Shown piece after piece: positions 8,531-15,851 of a stretch of 50,206 nucleotides of DNA. Both the position numbers and the translations under genes were made by a program. The DNA comes from DALYLB01 sp046154695 (GTDB taxonomy: Bacteria; Acidobacteriota; Blastocatellia; RBC074): assembly GCA_046154695.1 (NCBI GenBank), contig JBJXFI010000100.1, positions 1 through 50,206 of the forward strand, written 5' to 3'. The number at the start of each line of letters is the position of its first letter. Positions within the stretch are counted from its first letter, which is position 1. Below the pieces are notes generated by a model. It worked only from the letters and a program-made list of their open reading frames with translations. It did not search any database and had not been told where the DNA came from.

Positions 8531-11041
8531 CTATCTCATCTTCTCGATCTCGGTTTTCCAATGGAATCCGGCCAGGCGGCTGGTCACTTCCGCGATCAGC
8601 CAGCTCAGAAGGATGGCAAGCGTCACGATCCCCAGCCCGCGAAGATCGGGGATTTCGAGGCCCAGCATCGCGCGGAGCCATGGAAGATAGACGGTCAGCA
8701 GTTGGACGCCGATGCCCAGAATCACCGACAGATGAAGCGCCGGATTCTGCAGGGGCCGGATGCCGATGTGGCGCGAAGGATAGGCGAAGATGAGCTGGCC
8801 GAGCGAGACATAGAGAAAGACCAGGGTTTGCGTCATGCCTGCGCCGTAATCGAGGCTGGGCAACAGAATCAGCAGCAGGCCGCCGATCAGCGACTTGGCG
8901 ATGCCGGTGACGAGGATGAAACGCACTGAGGGAGGGTCGAGCAGCGGAGACTGGGGCGCGCGCGGAGCTTGCCGCATGACATCGGGGCTGCGATCGAGCC
9001 CGAGGGCGAGGGCGGGCGGGCCGTCCGTGATGATATTGACCCAAAGCAGTTGAACGGCCGTCAGCGGCAGCAGGAGCGCGCCCGCATCGTCCCGCAACCC
9101 GAGGACGAACGACCCGACCACGCCCATGACCACGATGGAGATCTCCGCCAGATTGGTCGAGAAGAGGAAGCGGATGAACTTTTGTATGTTTTCGTAGATG
9201 CCGCGGCCTTCCTCGATCGCGGCGACGATCGTCGCGAAGTTGTCATCGAGCAGCACCAGATCGGCCACTTCGCGCGAGACATCGCTTCCCCGCAGGCCCA
9301 TGGCCACACCGACATCGGATCGTTTGAGCGCGGGGGCATCGTTCACGCCGTCGCCGGTCATGGCGACAATCTCGCCGCTCTCCCGCAGCGACTCCACCAG
9401 GCGCAGCTTATGCTCCGGCGCAACCCGGGCAAAGACCGACACATTCCGGATCGCGCTCCGCAGGGCCTCGCCCGAGAGCGTCTCCAGTTCCAGGCCCGTG
9501 ATCACGCGGCCCGTTTGAATGCCGACTTCGCTTGCGATCGCCAGGGCCGTGGCCGGATGGTCCCCCGTGATCATCAGGACGCGGATCCCGGCCTCCTGCG
9601 CGCGGCGAATGGCTTCGGGGACTTCTGGGCGCGGCGGGTCCCACATCAGCGCCAGGCCGAGAAAAGAGAGCGACTCCTCGCTCCCGTCATCTCCCCGTGC
9701 AAGGGCCAGGACGCGATATCCCTCGGTGGCATACCCCTCCGCCTTCTCTTCCCAGTTTTTTCGCTCGGCGGGCGTCAACCGGCTGCGTTCGATCAGCACC
9801 TCCGGCGCGCCCTTGAGATAACTTACGGGGCGGCCCGCTTCGGTCACGGTGGTTCGCATGAACTTGTACGCGCTGTCGAAGGGGAGCGTGCTGATGCGCG
9901 GATGGCCCTGAATCATTTCCACAATATCGGCGCCGTGCCTTGCGGCATAATCGAGCAGCGCCACATCCATCGGATCGCCCGCCCCGGTGCCCGCCTCGGC
10001 ATCATTCGCGAAGACCATCGCGCGGATCGCCTCTTCCCGATTGGGGGCATCGACATCCCGCACGAACATTCGATTCTCGGTCAGCGTGCCGGTCTTGTCG
10101 GTGGCGATGACCGTCACCGATCCCAGAGCCTCGACGGCGCTCAGCCGGCGCACCACCGCTTTTCGCTTCGCCATCCGCTCGACACCCAGCGCGAGGGTGA
10201 GCGTCAGAACGGCCGGCAGTCCTTCCGGCACGGCCGCAACCGCCAGCGCCACCGCGAAGAGCAATACGTGCCCGATCTGCGAGATCCCTTCCACATAGCC
10301 GCCCACCACCGCGATCAGCACCGCCAGCAGAAGAATGCCACGCGCCACCTGGCCGCCGAAAATCTCCATCCGCTTTTCGAGCGGCGTTTTCCCCGCCTCG
10401 ATTTCACCGATCATCACGGCCAGCTTGCCCATCGCGCTTTCGACGCCCGTGCGGGTAATCTCCAGGTACCCCTTTCCCCGCACGAGCAGGGTGCCGCTGA
10501 AACTCTCGTTGCCGATCTCCTTCTCCACCGGAACCGACTCCCCCGTCAGAATCGATTCATCCACCGAGACTCCCTGGCCCTCGAGCATCACGCCGTCCGC
10601 GGGAATGCGGTCTCCGGCTTCGACGCGCACCAGATCGCCGGGCACGAGATTCGTATTCGGCCGCTGGATCAGCTTGCCATCCCGCATCACCCACGTGACC
10701 GCGCCCGCCAGCGTCTTCAAGTGCGCCAGCGCCGCTTCCGCCTTGTTCTCCTGATACAATCCCAGCCCCGCATTCAAGAGAAGGATGAACGCGATCGCGA
10801 TCGTCTCCACCGGCCAGCCGCGGGCGCCTTCCGATATCCAGATCACGATGTCGATGATCAGCGCGGCCAGCAGAATGTAAATAATCGGGCTCTGAAACTG
10901 GCGCCCAAGACGAACCCAGAACGAGAGCGGCGGTTTTTCCGGAAGCGCATTGGGGCCATACCGATCGAGGCGCGATTGCGCTTCCTCACTCGTAAGGCCA
11001 TGTTTCGAATTCAGATTTCCCTGGAATGGTATGGGTGTCAT
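8531..11041 (-). CDS. P-type cation-transporting ATPase (P2A, Ca2+-like)
   Basis: This 836-aa membrane pump is probably a calcium or other cation exporter. An N-terminal cation-ATPase domain (LTSEEAQSRLDRYGPN) precedes the first membrane pair. The actuator domain has ILTGES near residue 168, the phosphorylated aspartate is about D315 in DKTGTLT, and the hinge TGDGVNDAP lies near residue 562. A C-terminal cluster of membrane helices follows. VALAVAAVPEGLPAV in TM4 matches the PEGL motif of P2-type pumps rather than the CPC of heavy-metal P1B pumps. The ATG at 11041 is preferred to 11059 because AAGGAAGAGAG directly precedes it. The gene is monocistronic on the minus strand. Confidence 0.92.
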   Translation of the reverse strand: MTPIPFQGNLNSKHGLTSEEAQSRLDRYGPNALPEKPPLSFWVRLGRQFQSPIIYILLAALIIDIVIWISEGARGWPVETIAIAFILLLNAGLGLYQENKAEAALAHLKTLAGAVTWVMRDGKLIQRPNTNLVPGDLVRVEAGDRIPADGVMLEGQGVSVDESILTGESVPVEKEIGNESFSGTLLVRGKGYLEITRTGVESAMGKLAVMIGEIEAGKTPLEKRMEIFGGQVARGILLLAVLIAVVGGYVEGISQIGHVLLFAVALAVAAVPEGLPAVLTLTLALGVERMAKRKAVVRRLSAVEALGSVTVIATDKTGTLTENRMFVRDVDAPNREEAIRAMVFANDAEAGTGAGDPMDVALLDYAARHGADIVEMIQGHPRISTLPFDSAYKFMRTTVTEAGRPVSYLKGAPEVLIERSRLTPAERKNWEEKAEGYATEGYRVLALARGDDGSEESLSFLGLALMWDPPRPEVPEAIRRAQEAGIRVLMITGDHPATALAIASEVGIQTGRVITGLELETLSGEALRSAIRNVSVFARVAPEHKLRLVESLRESGEIVAMTGDGVNDAPALKRSDVGVAMGLRGSDVSREVADLVLLDDNFATIVAAIEEGRGIYENIQKFIRFLFSTNLAEISIVVMGVVGSFVLGLRDDAGALLLPLTAVQLLWVNIITDGPPALALGLDRSPDVMRQAPRAPQSPLLDPPSVRFILVTGIAKSLIGGLLLILLPSLDYGAGMTQTLVFLYVSLGQLIFAYPSRHIGIRPLQNPALHLSVILGIGVQLLTVYLPWLRAMLGLEIPDLRGLGIVTLAILLSWLIAEVTSRLAGFHWKTEIEKMR

Positions 11042-11374
11042 CTCTCTTCCTTCCAGCAACGCATGTGCCGCGCAGGGATAAGGTGCGGGGAGCGTGGCGG
11101 CGCGAGGATTCCCTCAATTTCGCCGCGCGAGGATCACTGTTGAATACTCCCCCCGAATCACATGCGAAAATTTGCCGCTTCCTGGGGTGTTTTTCCCCAC
11201 TGCGTATGGCTTCACTCTCTTCATTCTCTTTCCACGAGGCTGAATTTTCCAATGAAAAACGGAATGTCGCAAATGGATTCCTTCTATGGCGCATGCAATA
11301 ATCGCTTCAATATGGTTTCTGAACGACAAATCAGGATCTTGTGCTTGAACGTCCTCTGACAAGGAGAAATCGAA
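11042..11374. other. Divergent intergenic region, P-type ATPase and deacetylase
   Basis: This 333-nt stretch carries no supportable gene. It contains a 10-bp direct repeat, GCGCGAGGAT at 11100-11109 and 11125-11134, spaced 25 nt start to start and lying about 60-95 nt upstream of the ATPase start, where an operator would sit. A Shine-Dalgarno (AAGGAG) precedes the deacetylase ATG. No confident promoter hexamers were recognised. Confidence 0.35.
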
Positions 11375-12202
11375 ATGATCAGATGGTTCGCGGGATGGAT
11401 TGTGAGTGTGGTCGCGATGGCTGCGCTTTCGGGGATGGTCGGCCTGAAGGCGTGTGAGCGGCTGGATGGGCCCTTCGGCTGGCCGGATGGACAGCGCGGC
11501 GCGCTGAGCCTGACGTTCGATGACGCGCGTTTGAGCCAGATCGATGTCGGCATGGCGGTGTTCGAGCGGGAGGGAGTCAAGGCCACCTTCTATGTACAGC
11601 CCGCTCCCGTCGAAAAGCGGCTGGCCGGCTGGCGGAAGGCCGTCGCCGCCGGACATGAAATCGCCAACCACACCGTCGTCCACCCATGCAGCGGCAATTT
11701 TCCCTGGGCCCGGAGCAGGGCCCTGGAAGAATACACCCTGCAAAAGATGCACGATGAGCTGATCGAGGCCAATCAGGCCATCAAGGCGAAATTGGGCGTG
11801 ACGCCGATCTCGTATGCGTATACCTGCGGACAGACCTTCATCGGTCGCGGGCTCGATGCGCACAGCTACATTCCGCTGGTCGCTTCTCTTTTCCTGACCG
11901 GTCGCAGCGCCTATGACGAGACGCCCAACGATCCGCTCTTTTGCGATTTCGCCCAGCTCGCGAGCTTCGATATGGACAACAAGAGCTTCGAGCAACTTCT
12001 CCCGATGCTCGAACAGACAAAAAAGCAGGGCGGCTGGCTCGTCCTGATGGGGCACGAGATCGGCAAAGAGGGCGCGCAGACCACCCGGCTCGACACGCTC
12101 GGAAAACTGATCGCCTACGCTCGCGCCTCTGAAAACCGGCTCTGGAATGCTCCCGTCGGGACGGTCGCCAGATATGTTCAGCAACACCGTCCAAAGCTAT
12201 GA
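11375..12202 (+). CDS. Polysaccharide deacetylase (NodB/CE4), secreted or anchored
   Basis: This 275-aa protein has an N-terminal hydrophobic segment (about 5-25; signal peptide or anchor) and a NodB fold that removes N- or O-acetyl groups from cell-wall or exopolysaccharides. TFDDA provides the catalytic base and metal ligand (D49, D50), and NHTVVHP gives metal ligands H99 and H103. A late LMGHEIG supplies a further histidine. CE4 enzymes act on peptidoglycan, chitin oligomers or xylan; the target is not readable. AAGGAGAAATCGAA precedes the ATG. The stop overlaps the start of the next gene by 4 nt (ATGA), implying translational coupling. Confidence 0.88.
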   Translation: MIRWFAGWIVSVVAMAALSGMVGLKACERLDGPFGWPDGQRGALSLTFDDARLSQIDVGMAVFEREGVKATFYVQPAPVEKRLAGWRKAVAAGHEIANHTVVHPCSGNFPWARSRALEEYTLQKMHDELIEANQAIKAKLGVTPISYAYTCGQTFIGRGLDAHSYIPLVASLFLTGRSAYDETPNDPLFCDFAQLASFDMDNKSFEQLLPMLEQTKKQGGWLVLMGHEIGKEGAQTTRLDTLGKLIAYARASENRLWNAPVGTVARYVQQHRPKL

Positions 12203-13098
12203 CCATACACAAGGATCACCAGACGATTTTTCCGGATCGAGAGCTACGCTCGCTTCAGAACACCGGCAACCGGCAACCGATGCAAGCTTCCTTCCCCGAA
12301 TTGAGCAGTGAATACGTCGTAAGCGCGGAGATGCGCGAGAGATTTAACCGTGATGGGCATATTTTCATTCCCGGGCTCGCGACGTCCGGGGAGGCCGCGG
12401 TCTATCGCCCATTCATTACCGGCGCGGCCGACCGCCATAAGACCGAGACGCGTCCGCTCGAGGAGCGGGACACCTATGGCAAGGCGTTCCTGCAGATTAT
12501 GAATCTCTGGACGAAGGACGAAGGGGTCCGCCGGTTTTCGTTCTCCCGCCGATTTGCCCGCGTCGCGGCGGAATTGATGGGCATTCCCGGGGTGCGCATG
12601 TACCACGATCAGGCCCTATACAAGGAGCCGGGAGGCGGGCCGACGCCCTTTCATCAGGATCAATACTATTGGCCGCTCAGCTCGGACCGCACGATCACGA
12701 TGTGGATGCCGCTGACGCCGGTTACGGAAGAGGTCGGGAGCATGACGTTCGTGACGGGATCGCATCGCATGGGGTTTCTCGGCGATTTGCCGATCTCCGA
12801 TCGATCCGACGCCGCGTTTCGCGAGTTCATCGCCGCGCGCGGCCTGACCACGCGGAGCTATGGCGCGATGAATCCCGGCGATGCCACGTTCCATGCCGGC
12901 TGGATGCTGCATGGAGCGCCCGGCAATCCGACCGGCGCGACGCGGGAAGTGATGACGATCATTTATATGGCATCCGATATTCGGGTTATCGAGCCCGATA
13001 ATCCCAACCGCGAGGCCGACCTCGCCGCCTGGCTGCCCGGATGCAAACCGGGAGATCCGGCGGCCAGCGAACTGAATCCGATTCTCTGGGGAATTTGA
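12199..13098 (+). CDS. Phytanoyl-CoA dioxygenase (PhyH) family protein
   Basis: This 299-aa protein resembles Fe(II)/2-oxoglutarate dioxygenases of the PhyH family, which hydroxylate diverse small molecules. The metal triad is H152 and D154 in FHQDQYYW and most likely H238 in MLHGAPGNPTG; R249 would bind 2-oxoglutarate. The core runs from about residue 40 to 265. The ATG at 12199 overlaps the deacetylase stop (ATGA); an internal ATG at 12280 would remove a poorly conserved 27-residue leader, and neither has a strong ribosome site. Coupling to a polysaccharide deacetylase suggests a carbohydrate or envelope substrate, but that is conjecture. Confidence 0.85.
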   Translation: MTIHKDHQTIFPDRELRSLQNTGNRQPMQASFPELSSEYVVSAEMRERFNRDGHIFIPGLATSGEAAVYRPFITGAADRHKTETRPLEERDTYGKAFLQIMNLWTKDEGVRRFSFSRRFARVAAELMGIPGVRMYHDQALYKEPGGGPTPFHQDQYYWPLSSDRTITMWMPLTPVTEEVGSMTFVTGSHRMGFLGDLPISDRSDAAFREFIAARGLTTRSYGAMNPGDATFHAGWMLHGAPGNPTGATREVMTIIYMASDIRVIEPDNPNREADLAAWLPGCKPGDPAASELNPILWGI

Positions 13099-13129
13099 TC
13101 GACATCCGGTTTGAGAAGGAGAACCAGGC

Positions 13130-13846
13130 ATGAGCGCTCAACCGCCGAAAGCGATCGTGCTGCTCAGTGGAGGGCTCGATTCGACGACGACGCTTGCGAT
13201 TGCCGGCAGCCAGGGCTATCGGATCCACGCTCTCACGTTTCAGTATGGGCAGCGGCACGAATTCGAGATCGAGGCGTCGAAAAACATCGCGCGACAGTTC
13301 GGCGTGGCCGAGCATGTGATCTCCCGGATCGATCTGCGGTCTTTCGGGGGCTCTGCGTTGACGGGCGAGATCGAGGTTCCGAAGGGGCGCTCGATCGATG
13401 AGATGTCGGAGGGCATTCCGATCACATACGTTCCCGCGCGCAACACGATCTTTCTCTCGTTCGCTCTCGCGTGGGCGGAGGTGGTCGAGGCCGGCGACAT
13501 CTTCATCGGGGTGAATGCGCTCGATTACAGCGGATATCCCGATTGCCGGCCCGAATACATCGAGGCCTACGAGAAGATGGCCAATCTGGCGACAAAGGCC
13601 GGCGTCGAGGGGCGCCGGCGGCTGCGGATTCATACGCCGCTGATCCACCTGACGAAGGCGCAGATCATCGAGCGCGGCCTGGAGCTCGGGGTCGACTTTT
13701 CGATGACGAGCACGTGTTATGATCCGTCCGCGACGGGAGAGGCCTGCGGGCAGTGCGATGCGTGTTTGCTGCGGCTCAAGGGATTCGCCGAGCGCGGCCT
13801 CGCGGACCCGGCGCGCTATCGGGATTCGGCGGGATCGAAGGCATGA
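13130..13846 (+). CDS. queC: 7-cyano-7-deazaguanine synthase QueC
   Basis: This 238-aa enzyme converts 7-carboxy-7-deazaguanine to preQ0 with ATP and ammonia in queuosine biosynthesis. The PP-loop is SGGLDS (13-18). The zinc site is four cysteines, C196, C206, C209 and C212, in the pattern CYDP...CGQCDAC. Length is typical. The ribosome binding site AAGGAG lies 8 nt before the ATG. The gene overlaps queE by 4 nt (ATGA), so the enzyme supplying its substrate is translationally coupled. queD and folE are not in this window. Confidence 0.95.
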   Translation: MSAQPPKAIVLLSGGLDSTTTLAIAGSQGYRIHALTFQYGQRHEFEIEASKNIARQFGVAEHVISRIDLRSFGGSALTGEIEVPKGRSIDEMSEGIPITYVPARNTIFLSFALAWAEVVEAGDIFIGVNALDYSGYPDCRPEYIEAYEKMANLATKAGVEGRRRLRIHTPLIHLTKAQIIERGLELGVDFSMTSTCYDPSATGEACGQCDACLLRLKGFAERGLADPARYRDSAGSKA

Positions 13847-14484
13847 GTTACGCGGTCAAGGAGATCTATTACACGCTGCAGGGAGAGGGCGCGCAGGCAG
13901 GGCGCGCGGCCGTCTTCTGCCGGTTCGCCGGATGCAACCTCTGGACGGGGCGCGAGGAGGATCGCGGTGAGGCCGTCTGCCGATTTTGCGACACCGATTT
14001 TGTGGGGACGGATGGACCGGGAGGCGGGCGATTCGCGTCGGCGCCGGAGCTTGCGCGGGCCGTTGCCGCGGCCTGGGGGGCTTCGCCGGGCGGGGCGCAG
14101 CGGCCGCTAGTCGTTTGCACGGGCGGAGAACCGCTCCTTCAACTCGATGAGGCGCTGGCGCGGGCGCTGCGCGAGGAGGGATTCGAGATCGCCATCGAAA
14201 CGAACGGCACGCGTCCACCCCCGTCCGGCATCGACTGGATCTGCGTAAGCCCGAAAGCGGATGCCGAACTCCTGCTGCTCGCCGGCGATGAACTCAAACT
14301 CGTCTATCCCCAACCCGGCGCCGATCCCGCCCGGTTCGAGCATCTCGATTTTCAGCACTTCTTCCTGCAGCCGCTGGACGGCCCCGAACGCGAAGCCAAT
14401 ACCAGACGCGCGATCGATTACTGCCTGCGCCATCCGCAATGGCGGCTCAGCCTTCAAACGCATAAACTGATCGGGATTCCATAG
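13843..14484 (+). CDS. queE: 7-carboxy-7-deazaguanine synthase QueE (radical SAM)
   Basis: This 213-aa radical-SAM enzyme rearranges 6-carboxytetrahydropterin to 7-carboxy-7-deazaguanine. The Fe4S4 ligands are C31, C46 and C49, an expanded C-x14-C-x2-C motif (CNLWTGRE...CRFCDTDF). This is the CX14CX2C QueE type described from Burkholderia rather than the plain CX3CX2C one. YTLQGEG near the N-terminus and TGGEPLLQ (94-101, SAM-binding GGE) are also diagnostic. The ATG at 13843 overlaps the queC stop. A longer in-frame start at 13753 would add 30 residues read out of frame from queC and is rejected. Confidence 0.94.
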   Translation: MSYAVKEIYYTLQGEGAQAGRAAVFCRFAGCNLWTGREEDRGEAVCRFCDTDFVGTDGPGGGRFASAPELARAVAAAWGASPGGAQRPLVVCTGGEPLLQLDEALARALREEGFEIAIETNGTRPPPSGIDWICVSPKADAELLLLAGDELKLVYPQPGADPARFEHLDFQHFFLQPLDGPEREANTRRAIDYCLRHPQWRLSLQTHKLIGIP

Positions 14485-14491
14485 AGAAATT

Positions 14492-14617
14492 GCCCTCGTT
14501 CGGAGTTCCGCGTTCACGCGGCCCCTTGCGCCAGTGAGTGGGTGCGGGATACCTGGGTTTCGATCAATCGCCTTCTCGCGGGAGAGGCCGCGTGAACGCG
14601 GAGCTCTGAACGAGGGC
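14492..14617. repeat. 126-bp inverted-repeat element (MITE/REP-pair like)
   Basis: Two 32-nt arms, 14492-14523 and 14586-14617, are inverted copies with 2 mismatches, separated by 62 nt. Each arm contains a GGAGTTCCGC-type core and a CCGCGTTCACGCGG sub-palindrome. The core is shared with the repeats at 1195-1222 and 43317-43362. It fills almost the whole gap between the convergent queE and NHL genes and may also act as a bidirectional terminator. Confidence 0.75.
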
Positions 14618-14619
14618 GC

Positions 14620-15705
14620 TCAACGGATGACGCGCACGCGATGCGTTTCGCTGTCGCCGACGAAGATGCTGCCGTCCCTGTCGACGAAGACGCCGTGGGG
14701 CCGCGCCATCCTGCAGGTCAGCGGATCGCCTTCGGGGCCGTCTCCGCTGGCGCCGTCGCCGGCGATCAATTCGATCGTCTTTCGGCGAAGATCGATCATG
14801 CGAATGGAATGGCTTTCCGTGTCGGCGAGGTAGACATTGCCGTCCGGCCCGATGCTCAGCCCCTTGGGACCGGAGAGGGCGGCCTCTTTGGCGGGCCCGC
14901 CGTTGCCGGTGAATCCCTTCTTTCCGGTTCCCGCCTGGTGATGAATCGCGCCGCTCTTCATATCGAGTTTGTAGACGGCGTTGCCTTCGCGGAGGGCGAG
15001 CCACATGTTCCCCTCCCGGTCGAAATCGATCGCGCGCGGGCCGTTGAGGGGGGCGGCGGCGAACTTCGCGCCGTCCGGCGTCGCGGCTTTTTCGCCCGTC
15101 CCGGCGAAGGTGCGGATCACGCCGGAGGTCGAATCGACCCGGCGGACGCGGTGATTGAGAATGTCGCAGATAAAGAGGTTGCCGCGCAGATCGAACTGAA
15201 TGCTGTGCGGTTGATTGAGCATGGCCTGATTCGCCGGGCCGCCGTCGCCTGAGAATCCCGGCCGGCCGGTTCCCGCAATCGTTGTGATGACGCGGGTGCG
15301 GCGGTCCACGCGGCGAATGGCGTGATTCAGCCGCTCGACGAAATAGAGGTCGCCGCGGCGATCGAAGCGGACCTCATACGGTTCGTTCAATTCGGCCCGC
15401 GTTGCCGGGCCGCCGTCACCGGAATAGCCGCGCTTTCCCGTGCCCGCGATGGTGGAGATGGTTCCGTCGGCGGCGATCCGCCGGATGGCGTGGTTGTTCG
15501 TGTCGCAAACATAGAGCGCGCCATCGGGCCCGCGCACGATGCCGAAGGGGTTGTCCAACTTCGCCCGGATCGCGGCTCCGCCGTCTCCCGAATAGCCGGC
15601 CTGCCCCGTCCCCGCGAAGGTGACGATCCGCCTGTGGCCCACCCGCGCATGAATCCCGACGCCGAGCAGTCCCATCAATACCAGCGCAAAGCCTGTTCGC
15701 CGCAT
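14620..15705 (-). CDS. Secreted NHL-repeat beta-propeller protein
   Basis: This 361-aa protein has an N-terminal signal peptide (hydrophobic residues 5-18, cleavage near residues 20-24) followed by about six NHL-type repeats of roughly 55 residues. Each follows the pattern AGTG-x2-GYSGDGG, then a P-x-G-I turn, then LY-x-CDT-x-NHAIRR. These blades form a beta-propeller that usually binds proteins or carbohydrates. No catalytic motif is seen. The ribosome site GGAAAGGA precedes the ATG. It is divergent from the DUF1549 gene, and a second NHL protein (19597-20763) lies inside that plus-strand block, suggesting a shared role. Function is unknown. Confidence 0.85.
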   Translation of the reverse strand: MRRTGFALVLMGLLGVGIHARVGHRRIVTFAGTGQAGYSGDGGAAIRAKLDNPFGIVRGPDGALYVCDTNNHAIRRIAADGTISTIAGTGKRGYSGDGGPATRAELNEPYEVRFDRRGDLYFVERLNHAIRRVDRRTRVITTIAGTGRPGFSGDGGPANQAMLNQPHSIQFDLRGNLFICDILNHRVRRVDSTSGVIRTFAGTGEKAATPDGAKFAAAPLNGPRAIDFDREGNMWLALREGNAVYKLDMKSGAIHHQAGTGKKGFTGNGGPAKEAALSGPKGLSIGPDGNVYLADTESHSIRMIDLRRKTIELIAGDGASGDGPEGDPLTCRMARPHGVFVDRDGSIFVGDSETHRVRVIR

Positions 15706-15851
15706 GCAGCAATCCTTTCCCGGTGGAAGATTCTCTCTTTGCGTTTCCCGCGAGCGCGCATAGAATACGGCCTGAAATACGCTCGCGAAAGGTCTGATAT
15801 TCCTTTTCCCAAAAATTGCATTTCGCCCGATCCTGGAATGGAGGGACGTGC

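Noticed and set aside
8969..11143. Open frame of about 720 codons opposite the P-type ATPase
   Set aside because: Same shadow effect; the minus strand has DKTGTLT and other pump motifs.
13099..13129. PreQ1 riboswitch before queC
   Set aside because: Only 31 nt separate the PhyH stop and the queC ATG, too little for the aptamer and its expression platform.
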